DNA of 64,000 bases from Brachypodius melanocephalos. Taxonomy: Eukaryota > Chordata > Aves > Passeriformes > Pycnonotidae. The notes beneath the pieces are model-generated. The model was given only the letters and a program-made list of their open reading frames with translations, did not search any database and was not told where the DNA came from. The stretch covers positions 3,997,996 through 4,061,995 of the forward strand of contig VZSR01000514.1 in assembly GCA_013398615.1 (NCBI GenBank). The letters run 5' to 3'. The translations under genes and the position numbers were made by a program. Position 1 is the first letter of the stretch; every line of letters starts with the position of its first letter. Positions 48,801 through 60,070 of the stretch are shown one piece after another.

Positions 48801-50159
48801 CCCCTCATTTCCAGCTGGTGTCCTCCCCAACAGATCCATCCAAAGAAGAAATACCCTTTCATTAGTCCCTGTACACATGACCTGGAAATCTGGGCAATTA
48901 CATTTCATCCCATTATATTATTCTAGTCTGATTGTTCCAAAGTACCATTTCAGGCTTCCTCCACACTGGCAAAGCTTTTCATCTGTGTTTCACCAGCAAT
49001 GATCCACTCTTCATGCCAAGGTCATTATGGAAAATATCAAATGTGTTCAGTCCCCAGAATGCTCATTTTAAAAACTTCAGTCCAACTCAATTAGCTCCTC
49101 TTCCATCACAATTTGCCTCACCAGTTACTTTATACACCTGTAATTCACCTATTCATCGTCTCTTGGCTTGCCTTCTCATGTGCCACACAGCCTTGAACCC
49201 AGCACTTTCCTGCAATTTAGGTAGATTAGTTCCACTGAATTTCACTGGTTTAGAACTAAAGCAGGCTGGACAGATAGATCCCACTAGTCTGCAAAATTCA
49301 CCTCCAGTAAACCCTGTTACCATTTTGTAATGTTTTCACATTCATCTCCACGTCTTTTAATTATTCTTTCCTTCAGATTTGCCCTAATGCTTCCCATATC
49401 TCCAAGGTCAGAGTAACTCCCTGCTGCCTGCTCCCTTCCCTCTCCCTGCCCACCCTCTTTTGGGCACCATGTGTATCAGTAGCTGCCTGCTTGGCACTGG
49501 AACCCTCTCCTCCTTTACAAGTCCATGAGTGCATTTCCTGTGCCAAAACCTCTTTTCTCCAAGAGACAGAGTGCCAGGTGTCCCAAAGCTCAATCATATT
49601 GAGTTCTGAATTCTCGCTACCACCTCAGATATAATGATTTCCATTTCCTATATGTTCATTCTCCACAGGAATGCTAACCTTGCCTCCATATTTTCCCTCT
49701 TTCAAAGATTTATGTCAAAATAGTCGCGCTACTTCAGGCCATATCCCAGTTAACTCTAACTCTCTCACCATTGTGTCATAACCTATGTCCTCAATCCTTT
49801 CTATCTCTTTATTTGCAAGAGTATTTTGCTCTACTCTCAGAAAACAGAGCATCAGATTCCAAAGAAAATAATGTAGATTCTACAGTTTTTAAACAAACTG
49901 CGAATATGAACTAAACTAGTTCAAATTCATCTAAATTAATAAAACTTAGTTTTCTGGCACTTACGAATTTTGATGCTTAAGAATAGTTTGAGATATTAAA
50001 TATCCATCTTTTAGTTTATTTAAAGATTCAGAATCTCTCCTCTAGGGGGACAGAAGATCTTATTAACCATTATTTATAGAAATTCTAGATCAGAAAGTTA
50101 CTGCTTGGAATTGCCCTAATCCTGAGAGGGATTTAGGGGCTGAAGAAGCTTTCAGACAT
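45831..50159. other. Non-coding sequence, no gene seen
   Basis: Unique sequence, with a TA-rich patch near 46550-46565 and a POU octamer ATTTGCAT at 48719-48726. Overlapping plus frames at 48661-49002 and 48932-49330 look protein-like in length only, and the region is T+C-rich on plus. No domain is recognisable. Part of 48.9-49.8 kb might be decayed repeat, but I cannot name it. Confidence 0.45.
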
Positions 50160-50360
50160 ATCCTGCATGTTGCATCCATCAGGCTTGACTCTGCAGGCTC
50201 TGCTTGGCCTATTAATTACCTCAGTCTCAATAAGCAGAGCATCTCATGCAATAATAATGATGCTCAAGCAAGCTGATGTGATTTAACCATGTGTTTGCCA
50301 GCCTGCTGATGGATTACCATTTATCAATAGAGCCATAACTACTGCCACTTATCCAGTACT
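50160..50360. promoter_or_regulatory. Candidate conserved non-coding element (strongest texture)
   Basis: This unique block has TTGGCCTATTAATTACC (TAATTA at 50213-50218), ATGCAATAATAATGATGC, AAGCTGATGTGATTTAACC, TGATGGATTACC (GGATTA at 50311-50316) and TTTATCAATAGAGCC. Homeodomain, OTX-like and HOX/PBX-like words sit close together without simple repetition. This is the kind of sequence commonly found in deeply conserved enhancers. It has no open frame or repeat homology. Conservation could not be checked. Confidence 0.3.
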
Positions 50361-53300
50361 GATTTAGCAGTGATCATTTTCTTTTAAATCCACTTTGGAG
50401 TCATTCTTTATGTGACAGAAAAATATGAGAGGCATCTAAAACCAAAAGGCCCTCGCTCTGCTTTATTCATAACCAGAGCAAAGAAAAAGGCCAATTCCTC
50501 AAACTCGATTTCAGCTGAATTTGATTTATAAATAAAGAGTGGCCAAAAAGAGAATTGAGTGGGGGAAAGGAATTAGAGGGAAGTGAGGGAGCAACGTCTC
50601 CCCTGAGGGCTGAGATTTCATCTGCTCCTTTTGGCAGATATGTGACAAGTGACAAACCCTGGGAAAACAGAGCTGACAGTAAGAAACGGTGAACGCAGCT
50701 TGTTAAGCAGGAGACCAAATGACACTGCTGTAATTTGCCAGCATCTATTTAAAGAAGGAGCTACAAGGACTTTGCACAGACCTTGACAGGGGACTCTGGG
50801 AGATTGTTGTCCCCGAGTTTCCCGTCTGTTCTTTCTGAGAATGCAGTTTCCAAAGGTTGAGTTTGAACTGAGTTAAGGGTGTTGGGGGCAGGCAGGGATC
50901 AGCACTGTGAGATGGAGGTGGGAGAAGAGCACCTTGCAGGATGCTGTTGGGGAAACAGCAAAGGGGAGAGGCAAGGGAGCGTGTTAGGAATTTAAGACCT
51001 GATGTTCCACAGACAACCTTCTCTTTCCACTAATATCTAAACACAGAAACTCTTCCTGACAATTGATGTCCAACCCAGAACAATGGAATCACCTGTAGCT
51101 AAAAGGGTTTCTTTCTCTTTTCTACCTCTAATTAAACTTTTATCATTTTTGCCCTTTTTTTTAATCGCTTTTGTCCTTTTTTGCCCCATGAAAAGTGAGA
51201 GCACTGTACGCATAAAAGTAATGTCCTGCACTCATTTTATTGCCAGAAAAAGTGGATGATCTGTCTCCATGGCAGAGCAGGACTTAGTGCACCCCAGCCT
51301 AGGAAAGTTCCTCTTTTCAGTTAGCTGCTGTCAGCATCCAGGGTCCCAGGTTCAGGCATGAACACTCAGCAGCTGTGGAGGCTGCCCACAGCACCCACTG
51401 CTCCAGGGGTGCAGAGCCAGTGGTTCCTCTGTGTTACACTTTTGTGTTGTTGAATTCAATATGAAAAAAAAAAAAAAAAAAGAAAACAGCGTTAAAACCA
51501 CAGAGAATACTGAGGGGAAAGGCAAAGTTGAATCACACAGGTCTGAGTACCTGTGAGGATGCAGTGCTAAACGACTTTGTCCTGCCTTGGTCACATCGCA
51601 ATTGATGCTAATCCTGAAGCTGTAGTGGAAATTACTACATGTATGCACATGATTTAAAAGAAATGTGGTGTTTTTTTCCTGTATTAACAAATCATGTGGA
51701 GCTTTTTTCCTCATTCAGTCTCTGCCAGGGTTTGTTTGACACCCAAATAGGTTTTAAAAGATATGAACCAATTTTTCCTTTTCTTTTCCTCCTTTTCTTG
51801 CCACCTACCACAGAACTACTCAAAGCACTAAATTCACTTGCAGCAAATCCAGCTCTCAGCTTGGGGAAATTCTTCTCCTCCTGTTGTTTCCCCTCACAGC
51901 AAAGACAGGATTTTCTGTGACTTTTAAGCTGTTTCTGTGATGAAGTAAGAGGTGAAGCATCCTGAAACAGATTGAGGGACTTACTACGTGTGCACTGGCC
52001 CCAAGGTCATGCAGGTAGGGACTTTGCCATCCAAACACAGAAGTCAAAAGGTCACCACTCATCATCTCCATCAGCACAAGTCACCTGGAAGTTTGCTTTT
52101 CACCCCAAATTTCACATTATGGGCAAGGTTTGGAGGTCTTTCTACCCTCATCCCCTGAAGGAGACTCTGAAACTGTTTCTCATAACAGCAAAAATTAGCC
52201 TGTGATTATATAACTACTGGGAAGCTAAGTCCACGGTTTCTTCCCTGAATGTGATGGCATTGAAAATATTTAAACTAATACTTATCTCTGCACTTCTAAA
52301 ATTGCTGGGATCAAAGTTCAAAATTGTAAACTCCAGCAAAAAGAGGTTGCTGTCATGTGCTTGTATAACACTTAGCAAAAGGGAAGCCTAATCCTGTTTA
52401 ATCCCCTAAGATTTGCTGTTTTAAAAAAAATCGTTTTTTAAGCAAATACAAGTCTCACATGTAGAATGTGAAGTGCCCTGGTCTACTGGTATGGAATGCT
52501 ACAATTCCATGTGAAACTGCTTAAAATGGAAGGCTATTGCAGACCAAGCCCTAACTCATTTTGTATTACTCTTTATTGAAAATAAATCATACATAGACCC
52601 TCCATAGGGCTTTTAAGGTGCTAATTATAAATTTTAGCTGCAACAAGATAAGCATTGCCTCCCAATTTAGAGATTGAAAAGCTGAGAAATGGATGTGAAA
52701 TGAGTTTCCCTGAGATACAGAAGGGGACATTGCTGAAAAGCAATGTGAATGCAAGAATTAGGGGGCTGCTGTGAATGACAGACCAGGGACAAATTTTTAA
52801 ACTCACTGTAGTAAGTGTAATGACTAACTTAATTCTTTTTCACATGAATTTATTCTCTCTGGCTCATTAGTCCTACAGCTAACGAGCTCTGATAACTCAC
52901 AGTGCCCATGGTGGGCTGCTTTCAGGCCCTGATCACAGCCAGGTTTCTTCAGTCCTGATTGGCAAAACATGACACTTGTCACCAAATCCCAACCTTGGGG
53001 TAAAGCACTTTGCATTTATTATCTGCAGGCAGCAAATGACACCCTGAAGCTATAAAATATGTTGGGAAAAGGGAAGGAGAGGTTTGATTTTTCTACCAAA
53101 TCCACATGCCGTCTCCCCTCGTGCCTTACTCTATTCCCAGTAATTTCACCACATGCCCCTTGCCAAGCTGTCTCCAGGGCTCCAGGTAAGCCAGTGTGGC
53201 TCCCCACAGCCTGTGGTTCATCCACATAATCTATTTTCTCCTGTTCCCCACCTTTTTACTTGTTGTTTTACTTCGTAGAAAGTTGCTCATTCATCGATTC

Positions 53301-55459
53301 AAGGCATTAATAGAACAGTGATCAAATAAAAAGCCCCCAGGCATAAACATGACAAGAGAAAAAAGAGAAGAAAAAGGAAAATGAAAAACAAAAGGGCTGC
53401 ACAGAAGTTCTCTAAAATTATATTAATCCAGTGGTATTGTACAATTTTTGACCTTAAGGAAAGGAAAGTTGATGACTTTAATAGAGTTTCCTCATAAAGC
53501 TCTGTCTTTCTCCTTCCTCCCAGAAAAAAATAAACCAATCCTGCTAACATATTTTTTCATTCCTGTCTCTTAAGTAAGACACTTTCCTGCCCTATCAGAG
53601 TAATCAAACCTGTGATTCACAGGGCTGGCTTCAAGCTACTACCCTGGGCACAAAACAGCACTTAAAGGAAATTAATCTGAATTTTGCTTCGTAGAAGGGG
53701 CATATTTTCACTTTATTTTTAAATTAAATAAAGGAAAGCAGAAAGAAGAGGGAGCAGAGGTGGATGAAGGGTGGAGCTCATTATGAAACCGCAGGGCAAA
53801 ATTGGTTCACATTAGAAATGCTTCAGAGCTCAGCATTAACTTTGTTCCTTGGCAGTAAATAAGCTAGTGAGCAATAAGAAATATGAAAGCACTGCCAGGG
53901 GGGTTGTAGATTGGTAGACACAGGGATTTGTTTAATGTCTCCCTCTACATGCATATTGTAGTTGATATTAAAAATTGGATATTAGAGTTTGTCTTGGACT
54001 ATTCTATTTATTATTTGTGCTGTGATGGAGAATGAAATGCTGCATCCTGTGTTTTATGGGTGGTTAAACCAGATAATCTAATCATCTCTCCTGGCCCTAT
54101 GCTCTACAAGCTGGAGGTTGCAATAAGGATTGGAAGACACCATCTTATTAAACACCAGAACAAAGCCACCATTGTTGTTTCTTGCTTTGAAAGAGTGCAT
54201 CGAGAGGAGGGCCCTGTGGGGTCAGACAATCTACAAGCACACTCTGCTGAGAAGGATTTGCACCTTAAGGTGACAGAAGCAGGGCAGAGGAGATGGACAG
54301 GTCCAGAGGATTTCCTCTCTGGTGCCAGTCAGTGTGATATGCCTGGATCTTTCCAGGCAAAGTCCTTTCCCTGAAGCTGTAGCTATTCACCAGACACTTC
54401 ACTTTCCAACACACTCAGGGTGGCTGTCCAGAGCCCCAAGGGCTACACGTGGACTTTGGGAGGGAGGGACCCAAAACCCAAATGACAAAGTTGGATGGAC
54501 AGAAGCTGGTCCCTGCAGAGCCACCTAGGAGTCTCTGCTGCTCAGGGACCAACTTGCCAAAGCTCACCCCTCCTTTCCTTTGGATTTCCAAGGGTCAGGA
54601 TGGAGCCATCCTGATGTCTTGTCCTGCCTCTGTAGGGCTGGCTAGAGAACAGGGACCACAGCACAGAGGGGATGATCCCTGCTCAGGAACAGAGACATTG
54701 ATCAGACAATCTCAAAGGAAGTGAATGCTGCTCAGACAGCAGACTAGCCTTTACTGGAGCTTTAATGTGTGCTGTCTAGTTCTTCTTGATGAATTTGGGA
54801 TGCTGCCAATTGGGCTGAGTCATTTTTTCTACGTCTGTGTGTAAGTCTGTTTAGGATTGTGAAGGATGCAAAAATGAGATCCAAACACTGTCAGACTCCT
54901 AATTTAGGGATTTCAGATGCTCATTCAAGGTGTATGTCCCTAATCCCACGTCGGGGTGGAGAACTGACAGCCATTATACCTGTCTTCTGTCTTGCAGCCT
55001 TGCCTGCACCCCTTTTCCTCCTTTGTTTCAGTCCTACCACCTAGGAAAAGCACATTATCTATTGTGTGCTATGCTAGTCACATCTAAGTGACCTTTCAGA
55101 GGAGCTAACAATTTTACCAAAAGAGGAAAAGAAAAAAGGGAAGGGATTTTTTTTTTTTTTAAATCTGATTCTATCAATTTTAAAAGTTTCACAAATGGAG
55201 ACAATATGTGCCATGCTATTAGCACTGGGAACATTGGGAAGATGGGAAGGACTGATATTTGAACAGGTGTTTGCTCTTTTCTCTACAATGGCAGTGAACA
55301 CAAATTCCAGATTCTTATCCTGCTAAAGGTCAATCAACTTTAGCAAAAAACCACAGGAATGGCCACACTATCTGACACTGCTGAACACACAAGTCCTTAG
55401 GGAAAAGTAAAACTGCACAATTGTATACGATGCTCTCTCTAAGCCCACTGTGTCCTGTC
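50361..55459. other. Non-coding sequence, no gene seen
   Basis: About 5 kb of unique sequence. Simple runs are A18 at 51464-51481 and T14 at 55147-55160. Overlapping plus frames at 54060-54724 lack any recognisable domain. A+T-rich patches near 53690-53740 and 53930-54060 hold a few homeodomain-like words, but I do not single them out. Confidence 0.5.
51464..51481. repeat. A18 homopolymer
   Basis: A run of 18 A bases. No polyadenylation signal or gene-derived sequence precedes it, so it is treated as simple sequence rather than the tail of a retrocopy. Confidence 0.85.
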
Positions 55460-55745
55460 TGTTTAACAAGTCCAAGGATTTCCCTTTTCCAAGTATTTCT
55501 CTAGTCTTCCTCTGAACCTGTGAGTGTCTGCATCTAGACTATCCCCAGGATATGAATTATACAGTCTACCACAAATTCTGGGAAGAACCATCTCCTCCTG
55601 CTCATTTTAAATCTGGCTGCACCTGCTACAGGGAGCTTGGTCTTCCAGTCTTTGGTTTCTTTCAAAGTAGGGGGCAAACAGAGATCCCTCTCTGCCCTTT
55701 CTGGATATTTATACACACTTCTGCTACTACTTTTTCTTCCTGGCA
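55460..55745 (-). mobile_element. Ancient CR1-like LINE remnant, antisense
   Basis: Plus-strand landmarks in order are 'tctgtttaacaagtcca', 'atccccaggatatgaattatacagtctacc', 'ctgggaagaaccatctcctcctgctcattttaaatctgg', 'cttggtctt', 'gcaaacagagatccctctctgccc', and 'atatttatacacacttctgc'. They follow the same antisense ancient CR1 order as the copy at 45618: 'GAGTTCCACAGTCTAAC', 'GTGAAGAAGTACTTCCT', 'GTTTTAAACCTG', 'GTAAACAG..CCC', 'TTATATACTTCTA'. Plus and minus frames at 55534-55797 merely cross it. Confidence 0.58.
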
Positions 55746-57541
55746 TTTTAGTTTTGGAAACTTCTGCTCTGGCCTTTCCTCCCTAACTGCTTGCTGAGCT
55801 GTGCCTTAAAAGATTCCAGGCAGCTTTGATTCTGTAATTTGCCTGAGATATTTTCTCCTTCCCTCAAGAGTTGATTGTATGCTCACAGCTTATTTTCTTT
55901 CCTTTTTTTTAATTGTAATTATACCTCCCATAGGACAGCTGTTGTGTTTTATGTATGCAAAAACATCCTGAAAATTTAATGTCAGCATAGCAATGGGGAA
56001 TTCAGAATCTAAATGCAACCATGCATTCATTTCCCTTCCATTGTTTATAAATTCTTACAATACAAAACCTTCCGAGTAAGCTGACTACCTTTAAGTCACT
56101 TCCTATCAAGTCTCCCTTTATTTAGTCATCAGTCAAGAACTGTGTCCTGGTTTTTGGGGAAGGGAAAAGTCTTTCGTAGTGGAGGGAGGAAGGAAGCTGC
56201 TGGCTAGATTTTCCCTTCTATTTTGTTTTAAATGTCCTTTATGTTTGTGTGGCAGAGAGCGGGCCTGCTTTATACAACAGGCCAGGACAAAATATGCAGT
56301 GCTACTCCTTTCCCTTTTCATTTGTGCAAAACCAAAGGGGGTGCTATATTATCTGAAAGCAGAACAGATTTATCTGTCACTCACAGCCCTTGGCTAATGT
56401 GTGAGGCCATTGTCCCACGGATGGTGCCTCAGCTATATAAATGTAATAGAGGCAGTACAAAGGCATGGCATTAAATCAAATGTCAGCTCTGACCATTGGA
56501 GGTCAAAGAACCAAGAGCAGGGAGTCACAGATGTTCTTTTTTCCCTGGAGATTCCCTACACCACGTCCAAGAAAAGCTCATGATACTTCCAATATGTTTG
56601 CACACCGTGGGGTGCCAAGAGCTTAACCTTGCTGGATCTGAGGAAGCTTCAGGATCTCTCTCAGCCTGGGGCAGCAGCCCTTGGGCAGCAGGTCCTTGAT
56701 CCCTCCCCCAGGGACCCACCCAGCTGCCCCCTTGAGTAGTGAGAAGTTTGTCCTTGCTGCAAAAGGCAGGAAGGAGGCTCCAGCTGCTCTTTTAGCCCTT
56801 AAAGTCACTCAGCTGCTTTTGCTGGATGTTATTTTTGTCAGTCTTGTGACATTTTGCAATTATAAACAGCAGTGCCTTGTTTTAGAGCACGTGCTAGAAA
56901 AGGGACTAACAGAAGTGGGGTGGGGGGGTCTTTGGTTCAAGCACATCCCAGGCAGACGAAAGGGTTGAAAGCCTTGCTTTAACCACAGTCTCAGTCTGTC
57001 TCCTGAAACAACCTGTGTTCCATGGACAGCAGCAAATCTTGAGGTACAGGAATATTGCCTCAGCAGATCTGAAAAATGGAGAGAAATGGAGAGAAGTGTC
57101 ATCCAGGAAAGACTCCAAACAAGGGGAGACCTTGGAACTGAGTTGAAGCTTGACCAAGAAGAGATCAGTCATCCCACCAGAGCACATCCATGTCCCACAG
57201 TGCTACAGAGCATCAGTGCCTCTCAGGGGACAAACACCCATCTCCCACCTGGAGGGTGGCCCAGGATCAGCAGAGGTGGTCCCAAGAGTGGCATGGCAAG
57301 AGGTCAGCCCCACCACTGCACAGTCACCCCCATCAGGGCACAGACACACCCAGGTGATGCATTTATTTCTTCATTTCTCCAGTTTCCTGCCAGATTGCTG
57401 AGCTGGTGGCACCCATGCCAGCTGCAAGGGAAGAGTGGGGAGGTGCCACTGGAGCCTGTGGATGGCTGCTGGCACAGGCCCATGTCATTACAGCCACTCA
57501 TGAAACAGGCATCACAGAAGTATCAGAACAAAAAGAAATGT
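55746..57541. other. Non-coding sequence, no confident gene
   Basis: G+C rises between 56600 and 57500, where frames are open on both strands, including 166 codons at 57086-57586 (plus) overlapping minus-strand frames. The translation has no domain I know and runs into the 5S-derived fossil, so it is not called a gene. If the 5S-like sequence is the head of a SINE, its body should lie at the right edge of this stretch, but I could not recognise it. Confidence 0.45.
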
Positions 57542-57640
57542 GGGATTTCCCACCAAGATTTCCCACCCAAGCACGGTGTTAATTAAGCCTGACCCTGCTT
57601 AGCTTCGTGAAATAAGAGGGAGGTGTCAGGTCTTTAGGCT
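57542..57640 (-). pseudogene. 5S rRNA-derived fossil (pseudogene or AmnSINE1-type SINE head)
   Basis: Read on the minus strand the block gives 'gaagctaagcagggtcagg', then after a small insertion 'gtgcttgggtgggaaatc' and 'ggtgggaaatccca'. This matches vertebrate 5S rRNA in order. The internal-promoter box A word AGCTAAGCAGGGTC is perfect (57591-57604 on plus as its complement). The box C region GGATGGGAGACC is kept with three transitions (57557-57568). The 5' part of 5S is strongly diverged and the intermediate element carries an insertion, so it cannot encode a functional 5S RNA. A 5S-headed SINE such as AmnSINE1, which often survives as conserved enhancers in amniotes, is a good alternative. 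I could not recognise the SINE core. Confidence 0.72.
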
Positions 57641-58290
57641 AAACAGATTAACAGCCAGGTAAGATATAAAATACCACACAGCCCAAAAGGGCTAACACTC
57701 AGTGCCTTTCAAAGCAGGTTAATTAAAGTAATAGTTAATTTTCTCCTTTTCATATACATTTGTTCAAAGAGAATGATTACTTTGAATATTTCCCTGTGTT
57801 TTCATTAATTATGCAACCTATTGCAACAAGAAACTAATTAGGAAATATATCTGGGTTTGGAAACAAACTGCATCAGTGCATTTTCACAAAGGGTTTTCAT
57901 CTTCTTGAGACAAAGATCGCTTTCAGCTATAATTAAGGCTGATAAACCTGGTAAAGAGGAAATTAACAAAAATCACAGCATGCTGAGCAGCTCAAAGGGC
58001 TTATGAAAATATACTTCTGAAAATTAAAAAAATAAAATCAATACGCAAGTGAACACTCCTCATGACATTCTTAATTATACCAAGAAGTCATGGGGTTTTC
58101 ATCAAATCAAGCATTCTCTCTGACTTTTTACACTTTGATGTTTCATGCCATTTAAATGCTACTAAGAGTGGAACTCACTTTTCCATACACATTAGGGGAA
58201 GCAGGAATCAGCCATAAATTCCTAGAAGATGGCTTGTACAAATCGTTTCCTTAATCAAGAGAACTAGGAAGCACTGTCTGATTTACTGCT
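57641..58290. promoter_or_regulatory. Candidate enhancer: TAATTA cluster next to the 5S-derived fossil
   Basis: This A+T-rich unique block has five TAATTA homeodomain core sites within about 360 bases (57720-57725, 57806-57811, 57835-57840, 57930-57935, 58072-58077). A sixth lies inside the neighbouring 5S-derived segment (57580-57585). By my own estimate, random sequence of this composition would give fewer than one. Other words include CATTTGTTCAAAG and AACAAGAAAC. No frame or simple repeat explains the pattern. Adjacency to a 5S-derived SINE-like fossil fits an exapted regulatory element. This is an inference. Confidence 0.38.
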
Positions 58291-58360
58291 CTGTATTTTT
58301 AATGCATGTTTTTCTTTTGAGAATAGGTGTCAGCACCCCAGGGCCTCCTCTCAGGTTGTG

Positions 58361-58500
58361 CCCTTGATTTATTCTCAAGCTCTGGGCAGATTATTTAACC
58401 TCTTTCAAACTCACTTTAGCTTCCTATAAAACAGACATAGGAATTTTTTCATCTAAGGCCTGAATTGGCTCTGGCTATAGCACGTGTTTATAAAGTTCTC
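58361..58500 (+). mobile_element. MIR-like (CORE-SINE) remnant, sense
   Basis: The plus strand reads 'gctctgggcagattatttaacctctttcaaactcac' (58379-58414), 'ttcctataaaacagacatagg', and later 'cacgtgtttataaagttct'. This follows the MIR SINE consensus order: 'CCTTGGGCAAGTTACTTAACCTCTCTGTGCCTCAG', 'TTTCCTCATCTGTAAAATGGGGATAA', 'CATGTAAAGCGCT'. The tRNA-derived head with its box A and B is not recognisable. An ancient SINE fossil fits the general age of the repeats here. Confidence 0.6.
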
Positions 58501-59829
58501 TGTCAACTTAGTACCATAAAAATGGCAAATATTGAAATATGAGGCTGTTTCAGATGCCACCCAAGTTCCCATGGGAACCTCCTTGTTCTGTGTTCTTAAA
58601 TAGTGAAAGATCTTACACCCTATTCAACACCCCCTGTGAACTGTCCATAAAGAGTAATAATCTAAATTTTGCCTGTAACCCTACAAAGGATGTTCAGATT
58701 GAAAAGTCTCTTGAAACTAAGAAAAAAAAAATTAAAAAAAAAAGGCTGAAAATACAATCAGACCACATGTAAATCTTAGACATCTTTAGCATAACAGCAG
58801 AGGCATTCTGGTCCAGCTGATGACAAGGTGAGATACACCCATTTTCTCAGGTAAGCACATTCTAGAAAACCATGAATCTTACCTGTAACATTGTCATCCT
58901 CCAGTCTCCAAATACTATAGACTGAATTTAAAGTGTTGCAATCTTCTCATTGTCAATTCTGTCAGAGTACTGGATGTGACATGTAGGGTAAGCAAAGAGA
59001 TCCAAGAAGGAATACTAATGGGATGCAGAATTATTGGAACACCGACAAGGCCCATGTGTTTAACAAGCACCTCACCTACTGAGTCATTTGTGGGGGTAAA
59101 AAATGGCATTTCTACAGGGATTCATCCTCTAGCTCCACAAGCCTGGGAGAATGTACAGCTCTACTTCGAATCTGATAAAAAGGATAAATACAAGTATCAC
59201 CTTACTCATAATTGTGTCTCAAATTGGTATTAGCCTGCACCAGGAGATGTTGCTCTTTACCTAGAAAGATAGGTGCAGATGGGTTCTCCATGGGTGCTAT
59301 AAAGATAAATTCCCTGCTACTTCCTTAAAGAATAACTGCTGCTTTGAGAGGAGAGTCTGTCTTGGGAGCAGCACTTTGAAACTGGAAATAACATTGAGCT
59401 TCCCAGTGATCCAGTTTGCTCTGTGGAAACTGTACCTGTAGACAAATGAGATAACCCAGGGGGCCATGAAACACCCTAAGCTTCCCAGAAGAAGGATGTG
59501 GTTATGCCAAATGCTGTCCCAGGTATCCCAGAGGCTGTTTCTGCCACTCAGCAGCATGGTAGGTGTTAGTGGCTCTGTCAGAGACCAAAACTACATTCAC
59601 TTTTGGTTTTCTCACAGCTTTCCAAGCCCACGAGAATTACTTGGAACCATCAGGGGATTTAAGAGACAAAGAAATGACAATGCTTTCCATTCTGAGAAGA
59701 ATAAGCCAGAAAATGCTATGGTTTTTCCTCTTTTAACAATGTGTATCAGTAGATGAGGAGGTTATTAACCACCCTGCTGAAATTCTTTTTCTCTGTCTAT
59801 ATTTAAAGGCCTCATGTGTTGCTCAAAGG
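58501..59829. other. Non-coding sequence, no gene seen
   Basis: Unique sequence with an A-rich run near 58720-58742. Frames at 58976-59233, 59297-59557 and 59466-59756 overlap on opposite strands and show no domain. Confidence 0.5.
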
Positions 59830-60070
59830 ATGACATAATTAAGTGTTCTTCAAATGCTCAAGCCACATTAGCAGAAAGCCTCATTTTGTGCATGTTGTTT
59901 TTGCACTGTATTTTAAAAAATCCTGGGCTGATTAATCATTTAGCAAGCACTAAACTCCCAACCATCCCCTGCACACAAAGTGAATTTGATTCAAGCAAAT
60001 ATCTTTTTGACAAATGGCTTCAGCCTGCCTGATTTATTGGCATAATGCAAATGGGTGGCGTTGGTTTCAG
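59830..60070. promoter_or_regulatory. Candidate conserved non-coding element with POU octamer
   Basis: This unique block includes a perfect octamer ATGCAAAT (60045-60052), CTGATTAATCATTTAGC (palindromic ATTAAT core), GACATAATTAAGTG and GCCACATTAGC. Bases 59985-60055 are especially dense in homeodomain, POU and E-box-like words. There is no repeat homology. Small frames crossing it (59814-60032) have no known domain. Confidence 0.3.

Noticed and set aside
48661..49330. Overlapping plus-strand frames of 113 and 132 codons
   Set aside because: The region is T+C-rich on plus, which lengthens open frames by composition; neither translation resembles a known protein.
49955..49995. Weak resemblance to a miR-137-like word ('gatgcttaagaatag')
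   Set aside because: The seed context and the hairpin partner are missing; the similarity is partial and probably chance.
51420..51481. A18 run as the tail of a processed pseudogene
   Set aside because: No AATAAA-like signal in the right place, no target-site duplication and no recognisable gene-derived sequence upstream.
57086..57586. 166-codon open frame on plus
   Set aside because: Minus-strand frames overlap it, no domain is recognisable, and its 3' end runs into the 5S-derived fossil, so it is most likely chance in locally G+C-rich DNA.
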